DNA from: Haloterrigena gelatinilytica
GTDB taxonomy: Archaea; Halobacteriota; Halobacteria; Halobacteriales; Natrialbaceae
Direction of reading: 5' to 3'
Length of the DNA stretch: 64,000 nt
Assembly (NCBI RefSeq): GCF_013342145.1
Contig: NZ_JABUQZ010000001.1
Coordinates: 3,348,001-3,412,000 of the forward strand
The notes under the pieces are model-generated. The model was given only the letters and a program-made list of their open reading frames with translations. It did not search any database and was not told the DNA's origin. Each line of letters starts with the position of its first letter. The first letter of the stretch is position 1. Both the position numbers and the translations under genes were made by a program. This document shows positions 9,011 through 18,362 of the stretch, piece after piece.

Positions 9011-10300
9011 TTACGTCCCGTGGTCCCAGGAGTCCATGTACTCGCGCTGGGTGTCCGTCAGCGAGTCGTGGTCGACGCCCTCGGCCTCGAGTTTGATCTC
9101 GGCGATCTCCTTGTCGAGTTCGTCGGGCACGTCGTGGACGCCCGCGTCGTACCGGTCGCCGTTCTCGAGCATCTCTCGCACGCAGACGGCCTGAACGCCG
9201 AAGCTCTGGTCCATCACTTCGACGGGGTGGCCCAGCGAGACGGGCGCGGCGAGGTTGACGAGTCGCCCCTCGGCGATGACGTTCAGTTTGCGGCCGTCCT
9301 CGAGTTCGTAGGCCTCGACGCCGTCGCGGACCTCGTAGCGGTCGACCGCGAGGTCGTCCAGTGCCTCGAGGTCGATCTCGATGTCGAAGTGGCCCGCGTT
9401 CGCGAGCAGGACGCCGTCCTGCATCTTCTCGAAGTGCTCCTCGACGATGACGTCGCGGTTGCCCGTCGTCGTCAGGAAGACGTCGCCGACCTCGGCGGCC
9501 TCGGCCATCGGCATGACCTCGTAGCCCTCCATGTGGGCCTCGAGGGCGCGCCGGGGCTCGACCTCGGTGACGATGACGTTCGCGTTCTGGCCCGCGGCCT
9601 TCTTCGCGACGCCCTTGCCGCAGTAGCCGTAGCCGGCGACGACGACGTTCTTGCCGGCCCACGAGAGGTTCGTGGTCATGGCGATGGAGGCCAGCGAGGA
9701 CTCGCCGGTGCCGTGGACGTTGTCGAAGAGTCGCTTCATCGGCGTGTCGTTGACCGCGAAGACGGGGTATTCGAGGGCGCCGTCGGCGTCCATCGCGCGC
9801 AGTCGGTGGACGCCCGTGGTCGTCTCCTCGGCGCCGCCGACGATGCCGTCGATCAGTTCGGGGTAGTCCTCGTGGATCGCGGCGACGAGGTCCATCCCGT
9901 CGTCGACCGTGATCGTCGGCTCGTGGGCGATGACGGCCTCGATGGCGTCGTAGTACTCCTCGTCGTCGACGCCGCGTTTCGCGTAGCTGGTGATGTTCTC
10001 GTGGGTGTCGAGCGCGGCGGAGACGTCGTCGTGGGTCGAGAGGGGGTTACAGCCGGTGACGGCAACTTCGGCGCCGCCCTCCGCGAGCGTCTCGACGAGC
10101 ATCGCCGTCTTCGCCTCGACGTGCATCGCCATCCCGATGCGCTCGCCCTCGAAGGGCTGGTCGGCGACGAACTCCTCGCGGACGGACTCGAGGATGGGCA
10201 TGTGCTGGGCGGCCCAGTCCATCTTGCGACGGCCCTCCTCCCGGGCCGACTCGAGGTCGTCGAGTTGCTCGCTGATCGGCGGATACGCAGTGTCGGTCAT
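9011..10300 (-). CDS. ahcY: Adenosylhomocysteinase (S-adenosylhomocysteine hydrolase)
   Basis: 429 residues from the ATG at 10298-10300 (MTDTAYPPISEQLDDL). Reversibly hydrolyses SAH to adenosine and homocysteine with tightly bound NAD. Visible: substrate-domain motifs MAMHVEAKTA (about 57-66) and VTGCNPLSTHDD, DDGMDLV (133-139), VHGTGESSLASIAM (195-208) and the NAD-binding GYGYCGKG (223-230); the C-terminus DKEIAEIKLEAEG is as in archaeal and bacterial short forms. An upstream in-frame extension exists but is Arg/Phe-rich and unlike the family. About 1.4 kb away lies an SAH/MTA-type deaminase, suggesting local grouping of methyl-cycle by-product enzymes. Confidence 0.95.
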   Translation of the reverse strand: MTDTAYPPISEQLDDLESAREEGRRKMDWAAQHMPILESVREEFVADQPFEGERIGMAMHVEAKTAMLVETLAEGGAEVAVTGCNPLSTHDDVSAALDTHENITSYAKRGVDDEEYYDAIEAVIAHEPTITVDDGMDLVAAIHEDYPELIDGIVGGAEETTTGVHRLRAMDADGALEYPVFAVNDTPMKRLFDNVHGTGESSLASIAMTTNLSWAGKNVVVAGYGYCGKGVAKKAAGQNANVIVTEVEPRRALEAHMEGYEVMPMAEAAEVGDVFLTTTGNRDVIVEEHFEKMQDGVLLANAGHFDIEIDLEALDDLAVDRYEVRDGVEAYELEDGRKLNVIAEGRLVNLAAPVSLGHPVEVMDQSFGVQAVCVREMLENGDRYDAGVHDVPDELDKEIAEIKLEAEGVDHDSLTDTQREYMDSWDHGT

Positions 10301-10595
10301 ACGTCGACTGAGTGGAAGGGGCGCCAAAACGCTACCGAAGCGATGTCGAGCGCGGAACGGCCGTCCGAAGCGAAACGATCGCTCGACGAGCGACTCCCCG
10401 GGTGGGAACGGTCGCTCGATCAGTATCGATTTCGGTCGAAAAAATCGTTCGAACGGCAACTACAGGGTGTCGGTCGACGATCGAGGGCGCCCGAGCCGCC
10501 TCGAGCGCGCGCGATCGGAGCGGACGGCGACGACGGGGTTCGTGCCTCTGACGATCCGAACGCCGCGCCGTCGACCGCCGTCCGTCGATCGGTCG

Positions 10596-11573
10596 TTAGT
10601 TGTCCGGACCGGCGTGGGACGGCGGACCGCCGCCGTTCCCGTCGTCTTCATCTTCCACCTCGTCTTCTTCGTCACCGTCGTCGTCTTCATCGTCCTTGTC
10701 CGGCGGACCGGCGTGTTCCGGCGGACCCTGACGCTTCTCGTCGTCGTCGACGTCGTTACCGTCGTCATCGCTCGGCGGGCCGGCGTGGTCCGGCGGGCCC
10801 GCGTGATCGGGCGCGTTACCCGGGTTGTGCTCGACGACGAAGCCGGCCAGCCTGACGCCGAACGGTTCGTCGCTCTCGTTGTCGGAGGCGTTCTCCTCCA
10901 TGAACTGTCCGACGAGCGCGCCGAAGTTGCCCGGGAGGCCGTCGTTGGTCTCCTCGGCCGGCGAGAGCGTCGCCGTCGTCTCGACGCTCTCGTTCCCGAC
11001 CGTCGCCGAGAACGCGACTTCGACGCTCTCGTTGCCCTCCGGCGCCGGGAGCGTCAGCGTGCCGTTCTCGTCGGTCGCGTGCGTGCCGCTGTCCGCGTAG
11101 CTGGCGTTCTCGTCGACCGTCGAGACGGCGACGTCCGTCGCGACGCCCTCGCCGTCCTCGGTGACCGTGACGGAGACGTCGGCGCCGTCCTGCGCGACGT
11201 CGATCCCGGTGGTACCCGATTCTTCGGGGGCCTCGAGGGTCGCCGTCGTTTCGGCCGTCTCGTTGCCGAGCGTCGCGGTGACGGTCACCGTCACGTTCTC
11301 CTCGGGCGTCGGGAGGACGACCGTGCCGTCGTCGGCCACGTCGTACTCGCCTGCGCCCTCGTAGGACGCGTTCTCGTCGTCGACCGTCACGTCGACGGTC
11401 GCGTTCGCAACCGATTCGTTCGCGTCTACCGTTACGATCACGTCATCCGCCTGCGAGACGGACACCGAGAGGTCGTCGTGGTCGGTCGTCGCGGCCGCCG
11501 CACCCATCGGTGCGAGCGCCGTACAGACCATGACGGCAGCCAGTGTCGCCGCAAGCAGTCGATATCCGTTCAT
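10596..11573 (-). CDS. Secreted acidic protein with Ig-like repeats and GPP-HAGPP tail
   Basis: 325 residues. A Sec signal (MNGYRLLAATLAAVMVCTAL, cleavage near AAAA-TTD at about 28) is followed by two to three similar beta-sandwich-like repeats, each with VTVT/VEVA strands and a GNE(T/S)(A/V)ETTATL phrase, which look like CARDB or Big-type adhesive repeats. The C-terminal 90 residues are low-complexity and highly acidic, with recurring DHAGPP, EHAGPP and SHAGP. No membrane anchor or PGF-CTERM is visible, so it may be freely secreted. Function unknown. The AT-rich block TTTTAACGTTTATAAC near 11659-11674 upstream may be its promoter. Confidence 0.7.
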   Translation of the reverse strand: MNGYRLLAATLAAVMVCTALAPMGAAAATTDHDDLSVSVSQADDVIVTVDANESVANATVDVTVDDENASYEGAGEYDVADDGTVVLPTPEENVTVTVTATLGNETAETTATLEAPEESGTTGIDVAQDGADVSVTVTEDGEGVATDVAVSTVDENASYADSGTHATDENGTLTLPAPEGNESVEVAFSATVGNESVETTATLSPAEETNDGLPGNFGALVGQFMEENASDNESDEPFGVRLAGFVVEHNPGNAPDHAGPPDHAGPPSDDDGNDVDDDEKRQGPPEHAGPPDKDDEDDDGDEEDEVEDEDDGNGGGPPSHAGPDN

Positions 11574-11734
11574 CCCGGTCGAGACATTCAGGAGTTCATG
11601 AATAAACCCCCGCGGCGGTTCGGGGCGTTTCTTTCGCGACGAAACGTATCAGGAGACAGTTTTAACGTTTATAACTAGCTCTAAACGTTCAGATTTCGGT
11701 ACGGACGGCCGTCGCTAGCCGACCGCGAACCGCC

Positions 11735-13033
11735 TCACTCCTCGGCCGCGGTGACCAACGTCTCGGCGGCCTCGCTCGCTCGCGCTCGAACCGCGTCCTC
11801 CTCGAGCGTCAGCACCTCGCGGTCGCGCATGAGGACCTGCCCGTCGCAGACGGTGTGGCGGACGTCCGCCGCCGCCGCGGCGTAGGCGAGGTGGCTCACG
11901 AGGTCGTGGCGCGGCGTGAGGTGGGGCTCCTCGAGGTCGATCACCGCGAGGTCGGCGGGGGCGCCTTCCTCGAGGCGACCGGTGTCGAGACCGATCGCCT
12001 CGGCGCTGCCCCGGGTCATCATCTCGACGACCGCCTCCGCGGGGACGGCGCTGGCGTCGTCGGCCGCGAGTTTGCCGATCATGGCCGCGTCGCGGGCCTC
12101 GTCTAACATCGAGAGGTCGTTGTTCGAGGCCGCGCCGTCGGTGCCGATGCCGACGGTGACGCCGGCCTCGCGCATGCGCTGGACGGGGGCCATCCCGCTG
12201 GCGAGTTTCATGTTCGACGCCGGGCAGTGGATCACGCTCGTCCCCGCCTCGGCGAGCAGGCCGATCTCGCTCTCGTCGACGTGGACGCCGTGGGCGACGA
12301 AATCGCCGTCCTCGAGCATCCCCTTTTCCGCGGCGTAGGCCAGCGGTCGCACGCCCTCCTCCTCGACGATCGGGACGACCTCGTCGGTGGTCTCGTTGGC
12401 GTGGTAGTGGATCGGGACCCCCAGCTCGCGGGCCTGTGGGACGAACTCTTCTAAGTACTCGCCGTCGACGGTCGTCAGCGAGTGGGGCATGAAGGCCGAC
12501 GCGATGCGCCCGTCGGCCATCCCGTCAATCTCCGCCGCGACCGCGAGGCCCTCGCGGGCGTCCTCGCGGGCCGCCTCGTCGTCCTTGGCGACGGAGATCA
12601 CGCCGTGGCCGAGGCGGGCGCGCAGCCCCGCGTCGGCGACCGCCTCGGCGATCGTCGGGACGAAGAAGTACATGTCCGCGAAGGCGGTCGTCCCCGACTT
12701 GATCATCTCGAGGACGCCGAGTTCGGTGCCCGCGCGGACGGTGTCGGCGGTCAGTTCGGCCTCGACGGGCCAGATGTCCTCCCGCAGCCAGGCGTCGAGG
12801 GGCTTGTCGTCGGCGTACCCGCGCAACAGGGTCATCGCGACGTGACAGTGGCCGTTGACGAACCCCGGCGTGACCAGGGAGTCCGCCGCGTCGAGCGTCT
12901 CGTCGGCGTCGGCGGCGAGGTCGTCGCCGATCTCGAGGATCTCACCGTCGTCCTGGTCGATCAGTACGTCCGCACGGGTCACCGTGATATCCGGCAGCAA
13001 GACCTGCCCGCCGGTGATAGCCAGCGTCGTCAT
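11735..13033 (-). CDS. dadD: Amidohydrolase: SAH / MTA / 5'-deoxyadenosine deaminase family
   Basis: 432 residues, TIM-barrel amidohydrolase. Metal ligands visible: GHCH (H62, H64) after strand 1, HYHANE, FVAHGVH and GIGTDGAASN (catalytic Asp). Architecture and the PGFVNGHCHVAMTLLRG block match the MtaD/DadD group, which deaminates S-adenosylhomocysteine, methylthioadenosine or 5'-deoxyadenosine to the inosine derivative. Motifs cannot separate those substrates; proximity to ahcY favours SAH or 5'-deoxyadenosine salvage. The symbol is a best guess within the family. It is divergent from the SpoIIM-like gene. Confidence 0.85.
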   Translation of the reverse strand: MTTLAITGGQVLLPDITVTRADVLIDQDDGEILEIGDDLAADADETLDAADSLVTPGFVNGHCHVAMTLLRGYADDKPLDAWLREDIWPVEAELTADTVRAGTELGVLEMIKSGTTAFADMYFFVPTIAEAVADAGLRARLGHGVISVAKDDEAAREDAREGLAVAAEIDGMADGRIASAFMPHSLTTVDGEYLEEFVPQARELGVPIHYHANETTDEVVPIVEEEGVRPLAYAAEKGMLEDGDFVAHGVHVDESEIGLLAEAGTSVIHCPASNMKLASGMAPVQRMREAGVTVGIGTDGAASNNDLSMLDEARDAAMIGKLAADDASAVPAEAVVEMMTRGSAEAIGLDTGRLEEGAPADLAVIDLEEPHLTPRHDLVSHLAYAAAAADVRHTVCDGQVLMRDREVLTLEEDAVRARASEAAETLVTAAEE

Positions 13034-13120
13034 GGCTCGGCGTTTCGCGCGGAGGGGCCTTATACTGTCGACCCGGAACCGGTCCGCGTCCGCCGCCGGA
13101 CCCCGCCGACGGCCCGGAGA

Positions 13121-13128
13121 TTTATCTG
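13121..13128 (+). promoter_or_regulatory. TATA box for the SpoIIM-like gene
   Basis: TTTATCTG is centred about 27 nt before the ATG at 13150, so transcription should start at or very near the start codon (leaderless mRNA). Confidence 0.55.
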
Positions 13129-13149
13129 TTATTTCGAGGAACTGCCATC

Positions 13150-14139
13150 ATGAGCGGGAGCGACGACGACCGAACGGGGAGGTCCGAAGCGACGGCCGGC
13201 CGCGAGGAGCGGTCGCCAGCTTATCGCCGCGACGACTCGCGGACCGACCGGCTGACGGTCGATCTGCGGGACGATCGGGAAGGAGCCGTCTCGAGTCCGG
13301 AGCCGGACCGCGGCGGCTCGGAGCCGCCGGCCGCTCCCGGTACCCGGCGAAACCGAGTCTGGGCCGCGCTCCTGCTCTCGCTCGCAGTCGTCGCCGTCGG
13401 CACCGCGGGGACGATCCTCGTCGCCCACGACGCGCCGACGGCGGCCGCCGGCGCCGCCGTGCTCGGCGTCGGACTGGGCGCGGCCGGTCTCGTCGGCCGG
13501 ACGATCGCGCCGTCGCTTCTCTCCGCCCTCGAGACCGGGTGGGCCGAACACCGGCCGTACGTCTGGTTCTCGGCGGCGCTGTTCGCCGTCGGGATCGCGA
13601 TCGGCGTCGCGCTGTACGCCGCCGGCGTCGACCTGACCGCGCTGCTGCTCGAGATGATCACGGAGGATCTCGGCGAGGGCGAACTGCCCGGCGGCGGCGT
13701 CGATCCCGTCGGCGAGATCGCCTTCGATCCCACGGCGTCGTTTTTCATCGCGAACAACACGCCGCCGTTCTTGGCGGCGATCGGCGGCGGGCTCACGCTG
13801 GGGCTCGTGACGCTGCTCATCATGGTCACGAACGGACTCCTCATCGGCAACGTCGCGGCCGTCCTCGGTGCCGAGACCAGTCCGGCGGTGATCGTCGCCC
13901 TGATCGGGCCCCACGGGCTCTTCGAACTCCCGGCGCTGTTTATCGCCGCCGCCGTCGGCTTCCGGTTCGTCCACCGAGTCGGCCAGCGGATCGCCGGCTC
14001 TCGCGACGCGCTGTTCACCAAAGCCTACCTCGCGCGGACGACCGCGCTGGTCGTCTTCGGCTGGCTGCTGCTCGTCCTCGCCGCGTTCGTCGAGGCCTAC
14101 GTGACGCTGCTCCTCGCGGACGTGCTCGTCCCGCTGTGA
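13150..14139 (+). CDS. SpoIIM (stage II sporulation protein M)-like membrane protein
   Basis: 329 residues. A disordered, charged N-terminus (about 1-70) is followed by about six to seven membrane segments. The SpoIIM/DUF95 features are present: a long helix with AEHRPYVWFSAALFAVGIAIG, FFIANNTPPFLAAIGGG (Asn-rich turn), LLIMVTNGLLIGNV, and the hallmark IGPHGLFELPALFIA. The family is widespread in archaea; role unknown outside sporulators, with proposed links to membrane remodelling or transport. The start is supported by a TATA box 27 nt upstream. Confidence 0.85.
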   Translation: MSGSDDDRTGRSEATAGREERSPAYRRDDSRTDRLTVDLRDDREGAVSSPEPDRGGSEPPAAPGTRRNRVWAALLLSLAVVAVGTAGTILVAHDAPTAAAGAAVLGVGLGAAGLVGRTIAPSLLSALETGWAEHRPYVWFSAALFAVGIAIGVALYAAGVDLTALLLEMITEDLGEGELPGGGVDPVGEIAFDPTASFFIANNTPPFLAAIGGGLTLGLVTLLIMVTNGLLIGNVAAVLGAETSPAVIVALIGPHGLFELPALFIAAAVGFRFVHRVGQRIAGSRDALFTKAYLARTTALVVFGWLLLVLAAFVEAYVTLLLADVLVPL

Positions 14140-14189
14140 GCGGGGAACTCGACACCCGGCATTCGACATTCGAAACTGACGATCAGCAA

Positions 14190-14310
14190 TGCGGTGGCGC
14201 GCGCTGTCGGCTGGTCGAGCGATAGCGAGACCAGTCGTCAACCTCGTGCGAGGGATGAGCGAACGGTCGGAGAGCGTGAGCGAATCGGCTGGGGAGGGCG
14301 TGGAATTCCC
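14190..14310 (+). repeat. Dispersed structured intergenic repeat, copy A
   Basis: About 121 bp between the SpoIIM-like and copA genes. It opens with TGCGGTGGCGCGCGCTG (14190-14206), then a 9-bp hairpin with one G-T pair (arms 14208-14216 and 14229-14237), then GCGAGGGATGAG (14248-14259) and CGAATCGGCTGGGGAGGG (14281-14298). The same order and spacing occur, inverted, at 62996-63107. It is not coding in any convincing frame. It may be a MITE-like element or a structured RNA. Confidence 0.75.
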
Positions 14311-14423
14311 CGTTGCCACGGTATGCAGGACGCTCGCCGTTGCTTGGCGGTTCGCTACCGAACCAGATGAAGTCCGTCAGAAAGTAGAATTCGTGGAGTA
14401 GAATCAACAGATACCGCACGCGA

Positions 14424-17021
14424 CTAGCGTCGCAGCCGACCGAGCAGCTCGTAGTCGCGGTCCGGCGTGTACCGCCGGAACAGCAGGCTGTTCGAGAGCA
14501 CGGACACCGACGACAGCGCCATCGCGCCGGCCGCCAGCACCGGCTGGAGCAGCCCGAGCGAGGCCAGCGGAATCATCGCGGTGTTGTAGCCCAGCGCCCA
14601 GACGAGGTTCTGCTTGATCTTCGCCAGCGTGGCCTCGGAGATCCGAATCGCCTTCACCACGTCGAGCGGGTCGTCGCGCATCAGGGTCACGTCCGCGGCC
14701 TCGATGGCCACGTCGGTCCCCGAGCCGATGGCGGTGCCGACGTGGGCGACCGCCAACGCCGGCGCGTCGTTGACGCCGTCGCCGACCATCATCGCCTTGC
14801 GGCCCGTCGACTGGATGTCCTCGAGGGCGTCGGCCTTGTCCTCGGGCAGCACGCCGGCGCGGACGTCGTCGGGGTCGATCCCGACCCGCTCGGCGACCGC
14901 GCGGGCCGTCCGCTCGTTGTCGCCGGTGATCAGCATGACGTCCAGTCCGCGCTCGCGCAGGTCGGCGACCGCGTCGGCAGAGCTCTCTTTGACCGTGTCG
15001 GCGTCCGCGACCACGCCCGCGACCGCGCCGTCGACCGCGACCAGCATGGCGGTCTTGCCCTCGCGCTCGAGACGTTCCATCTCCCCTTCGGCGGGCGACG
15101 GATCGACGCCCTCGCTCTCGAGCAGCCGCCGGTTGCCGACCAGCACCTCGCGGCCGTCGACGGTCGCCCGGACGCCCTGTCCGGGGACGTTCTCGAAGTC
15201 CGCGGCGTCTGCGAGGTCGAGGCCGCGCTCCGCGGCGCCCTCGACGATGGCCTGGGCGAGCGGGTGTTCGCTGTCGCGCTCGGCGCTGGCAGCGAGGCGA
15301 AGGACCTCGCTCTCGTCGAGCCGGGCTCGAGCAGCGACTGCACCGCCGTCCGTCGCCGTCTCACCGCCGTCCGGCGCGGCCGTCTCGCCCTCGAGGGCGA
15401 CGACGTCCGTCAGCGTCATCTCGCCGGTCGTCAGCGTCCCGGTCTTGTCGAAGACGACGGTGTCGACGTCCTTCGCGCGCTCTAAGACGTCACCGCCCTT
15501 GAACAGGACGCCGTTCTGGGCGCCCAGCGTGGAGCCGACCATCGTCGCGGCGGGCGTCGCCAGCCCGAGCGCGCAGGGACAGGCGATCAGCACCGCGGAG
15601 GCGAAGACGACGACGGCGAACTCGAACGTCGAGAGGGCCGCGGGGCCGCCGCCGACCAGATCCAGCACGGGCACGGCGTCGACGACGCCCGCCAGCGCCT
15701 CGGGGAAGAGGAACCAGACCAGCCCCCAGAACGTCGCGTTGAGGATGACCGCGGGGACGAAGTACGCCGAGATGCGGTCCGCGAGGTTCTGGATCTCGGG
15801 CTGGCGGGACTGGGCCTCCGTGACCGTCTGGACGATCCCCTGCAGGGCCGTGTCCTCGCCGACCTTCGTCGCCTCGACGACTAACACGCCGTTCTCGTTG
15901 ATCGTCGAGCCGATCACCTCGTCGCCCTCGCCCTTCTCGACCGGCACGGACTCGCCGGTGACCATCGACTCGTCGACCGCCGACTGGCCGTCGACGACGA
16001 CGCCGTCCGTCGGCACCTTCTCGCCCGGCCGGACCTTCATCCGGTCGCCGACCGAGACGTCCTCGAGGGGTACTTCGGTCTCGGTCCCGTCGTCGTCGAC
16101 CAGCGTGGCCGTCTCGGCCTCCATCTCGAGGAGTTTCCGCAGGGCCTCGCCGGCCCGGCCCTTCGAGCGGGCCTCGAGGTAGTTGCCCAGCGTGATGAAC
16201 ACGAGGATCAGCGCGGCGGTGTCGAAGTAGAGGTTCCCCGCCAGCAGGCCCAGCAGGACGACGAGGCTGTAGAAATACGCCGTCGAGGAGCCAAGCGCGA
16301 TCAGCACGTCCATGTTGGCGGTCCGATTCCTCGCGAGCGCGGTGTAGGAGTTCTCGAGGAACTCCCGACCGAGCAGAACGTAGACGGGCGTCGCGAGCAG
16401 GAACTCGAGCCAGCCGAACTCGACGCCGAGGACCGTCTCGGGCAGAATCGCCCCTCCGAGCAGGAGCCGATCGGCCATGAACAACAGGAACGGGGCCGAC
16501 AGCACGGCGCCGAAGATGGTCAGCCGGCGCTGTTTGCGGATCTCGGCCTGCCGGGCGGCGTCGCGTCGGTCCCGATCCGACTCGTCGCTCCCGTCCGCGT
16601 CGTCGCGAACGGGCGTGTAGCCGGCGTCCTCGATCGCCGCGTAGAGGTCCCCGAGCGAGGTATCGGCCGGGTTGTACGCGACGGAGGCCTCGTCGGTCGC
16701 GTAGTTGACCTCCGCCTCGATGACGCCGGGGACGGACTCGAGGGCCGACTCGTTCGTTTCGGCGCAGTTCGCACAGCTCATGTCCGTGATCCCGATCGAT
16801 CGACTCGCCCGGTCGGCCTCGTAGCCGGCCTCGTCGATCGCCGCGTAGATCTCGGCGAGCGATACGGCGTCGGGGTCGTACTCGACGGTGCCTTCGTCGG
16901 TGGCGAAGTTGATGGTCGCCTCGCGTACGCCGTCTATGGACTCCAGGGCATCGCTGATCGTCTGCGAACAGTTCGCACAGCTCATGCCCCGGATATCCAG
17001 GCGTGCGGTCCGGGTATTCAT
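14424..17021 (-). CDS. copA: Copper-exporting P1B-type ATPase, two N-terminal HMA domains
   Basis: 865 residues. Two heavy-metal domains, GMSCANC (C15, C18) and DMSCANC (about C82, C85), precede eight membrane segments. The transport site is the CPC motif ([14 protein letters not shown]), with the phosphorylation motif DKTGTLTTG, the SEHPLA nucleotide loop and [13 protein letters not shown] hinge. This is the Cu(I)-export CopA class (P1B-1). It lies 84 bp downstream of, and on the same strand as, a TRASH-domain Lrp regulator. In Halobacterium salinarum the equivalent pump YvgX is controlled by a regulator of that type (VNG1179C), so copper-dependent control is likely. Confidence 0.95.
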   Translation of the reverse strand: MNTRTARLDIRGMSCANCSQTISDALESIDGVREATINFATDEGTVEYDPDAVSLAEIYAAIDEAGYEADRASRSIGITDMSCANCAETNESALESVPGVIEAEVNYATDEASVAYNPADTSLGDLYAAIEDAGYTPVRDDADGSDESDRDRRDAARQAEIRKQRRLTIFGAVLSAPFLLFMADRLLLGGAILPETVLGVEFGWLEFLLATPVYVLLGREFLENSYTALARNRTANMDVLIALGSSTAYFYSLVVLLGLLAGNLYFDTAALILVFITLGNYLEARSKGRAGEALRKLLEMEAETATLVDDDGTETEVPLEDVSVGDRMKVRPGEKVPTDGVVVDGQSAVDESMVTGESVPVEKGEGDEVIGSTINENGVLVVEATKVGEDTALQGIVQTVTEAQSRQPEIQNLADRISAYFVPAVILNATFWGLVWFLFPEALAGVVDAVPVLDLVGGGPAALSTFEFAVVVFASAVLIACPCALGLATPAATMVGSTLGAQNGVLFKGGDVLERAKDVDTVVFDKTGTLTTGEMTLTDVVALEGETAAPDGGETATDGGAVAARARLDESEVLRLAASAERDSEHPLAQAIVEGAAERGLDLADAADFENVPGQGVRATVDGREVLVGNRRLLESEGVDPSPAEGEMERLEREGKTAMLVAVDGAVAGVVADADTVKESSADAVADLRERGLDVMLITGDNERTARAVAERVGIDPDDVRAGVLPEDKADALEDIQSTGRKAMMVGDGVNDAPALAVAHVGTAIGSGTDVAIEAADVTLMRDDPLDVVKAIRISEATLAKIKQNLVWALGYNTAMIPLASLGLLQPVLAAGAMALSSVSVLSNSLLFRRYTPDRDYELLGRLRR

Positions 17022-17050
17022 TACTAACTACTACACGACGGCGACTTACC

Positions 17051-17075
17051 CCCTTTATTGGTTCGAACCCAAAGT
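17051..17075 (-). promoter_or_regulatory. Candidate copA promoter/operator: palindrome beside a TATA-like box
   Basis: Between the regulator and copA lies GGTTCGAACC (17060-17069), a perfect 10-bp palindrome, overlapping CAATAAAGGG on the minus strand (TATA-like) about 35 nt before the copA ATG. Its position over the basal promoter suits an operator for the adjacent metal regulator, but this is inference from symmetry and place only. Confidence 0.4.
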
Positions 17076-17105
17076 TTCGGGGCGCAGTTTCTTTCGAGTC
17101 GAAAC

Positions 17106-17696
17106 TCAGACGCCCTCCTCGAGCCGATCGTATCGGCCTTCGAACCGGCTCGAGCAGGACGGACAGCAGAAGTGGTACACCTCGCCGTCGATTCGCGTCG
17201 ACTCCCCCTCGCTGTCGACGGTGTTGCCACACTCCGCGCAGGTGAGCGCGAACTGCGTCCCCTCGAGCGAGGGCGTCCACTCGGCGTCGTCCAGCAGCGT
17301 CACGTCGTACTCGCAGTCCGCTCCGTCGGGGAGCAGCCCCTCGAGCCACTCGCGGACGCGCCGGACTTGCGCGCGGGCGTAGAACCAGATCTCGCCGTCG
17401 GCGGTGACGAACACGTGCTCGACGGCGTCGGCCTCGGCGGCCGCCGTCCGGCAGTCCTCGACTGCGCCCGAGGGAGCGGTCACCCGCACGAACACCGGGA
17501 CGCCCGCCCGGAGTTGCGACTGGTCCACGTCGAGCGTGAATCGGTTGATGATCCCGGCCTCCTCGAGGCGCTGGACGCGGTCCGAGACCGCGGGCCCGGA
17601 GAGGTCGACTTCGTCGGCGATCTCGCTGAACGGCCGCCGGGCGTTCTCGCCCAGCAGCCGCAGGATTTCCATGTCGGTTTCGTCGAGGTCTCGCAT
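17106..17696 (-). CDS. Lrp/AsnC-family regulator with C-terminal TRASH metal-binding domain
   Basis: 196 residues from ATG at 17694-17696 (MRDLDETDMEILRLL). An AsnC-type winged helix (about 1-55; FSEIADEVDLSGPAVSDRVQRL) is followed by an RAM-like alpha/beta domain, then a TRASH domain with CAECGNTV (C-x2-C) and YHFCCPSCSSRF. The TRASH cysteines bind soft metals; the Halobacterium homologue-type protein VNG1179C activates the Cu pump gene. Position directly upstream of copA supports Cu sensing. Two further in-frame codons upstream could start it five residues earlier; the ATG chosen matches the usual MRDLDETD opening. Confidence 0.88.
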   Translation of the reverse strand: MRDLDETDMEILRLLGENARRPFSEIADEVDLSGPAVSDRVQRLEEAGIINRFTLDVDQSQLRAGVPVFVRVTAPSGAVEDCRTAAAEADAVEHVFVTADGEIWFYARAQVRRVREWLEGLLPDGADCEYDVTLLDDAEWTPSLEGTQFALTCAECGNTVDSEGESTRIDGEVYHFCCPSCSSRFEGRYDRLEEGV

Positions 17697-17822
17697 ACGC
17701 GTCGTTCGCACCGGCCGCCAAAGAGAGTAGCGGCGCTCGCTTTGGAATCCGAACTCAGATTCGCCGACGCGCTAGCATCGAAAGCAGTAACGCACAAAGA
17801 GCGGGCGTCCCTACACTCTCCT

Positions 17823-18020
17823 ATGAGTCAGACGATCACCGTCGAAGGAATGTCCTGCGAACACTGCGAACAGACCGTCGAAGACGCACTCGAGGGCGTC
17901 TCGGGCGTGCAGTCGGTCGACGTCGACCGCGAGGCCGCGCGAGCCACCGTCGAGGGCGATGCGGACCCGCAGGCGCTCGTCGAGGCGGTCGACGAGGCCG
18001 GCTACGAGGCCAGCGCGTAA
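17823..18020 (+). CDS. HMA-domain copper chaperone (CopZ-like)
   Basis: 65 residues, a single ferredoxin-fold heavy-metal domain: TITVEGMSCEHCEQTVEDAL with the CxxC metal site (C12 and C15), VDVDREAARATVEGD, and the EAVDEAGYEA end. It would carry Cu(I) to the CopA N-terminal domains. It is divergent from the regulator-copA pair and convergent with the small zinc-ribbon gene. Halobacterium has equivalent small chaperones (VNG0702H type) next to its copper pump. Confidence 0.92.
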   Translation: MSQTITVEGMSCEHCEQTVEDALEGVSGVQSVDVDREAARATVEGDADPQALVEAVDEAGYEASA

Positions 18021-18036
18021 TCGAGGCGAACACTCG

Positions 18037-18294
18037 CTACTGACGTCGGTCCGCCAGCCGCGTTCCGTCTCGAGGACAGTACTCGTAGGCTCGATTCCGC
18101 GTCTGGAATCCACAAGACGGACACGTTCGAGTCGTCGCTTCGGTTGCGCTCTGACCCGAACCGCGGAACAGAAACGGGACGAACGGAACGAACAGGAAGA
18201 ACGCGAACGTGTTGAATCGCCACCAGAGAACGACGCTCACGAGCAGACTGACCAGCAGACCAATCGCCGCCGTCGCGGTTCGCGAACCGGGCAT
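18037..18294 (-). CDS. Small membrane protein with C-terminal zinc ribbon
   Basis: 85 residues from the ATG at 18292-18294 (MPGSRTATAAIG). Two hydrophobic segments (about 7-24 and 28-45) form a hairpin, then a cytoplasmic or external TRTCPSCGFQ...EYCPRDGT ribbon with C-x2-C and a single later Cys-Pro pair (CPRDGT), so the fourth ligand may be another residue. Such haloarchaeal mini-proteins are common and uncharacterised. It sits between the copper chaperone and the CPH ATPase, so a metal link is possible but unproven. Confidence 0.6.
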   Translation of the reverse strand: MPGSRTATAAIGLLVSLLVSVVLWWRFNTFAFFLFVPFVPFLFRGSGQSATEATTRTCPSCGFQTRNRAYEYCPRDGTRLADRRQ

Positions 18295-18362
18295 ACGCTC
18301 CGCTACGTCCGCGGGCCGGAAAAGCACCGATCGTTCGGGTCGCGACCGACGGCTCGGTCGAC

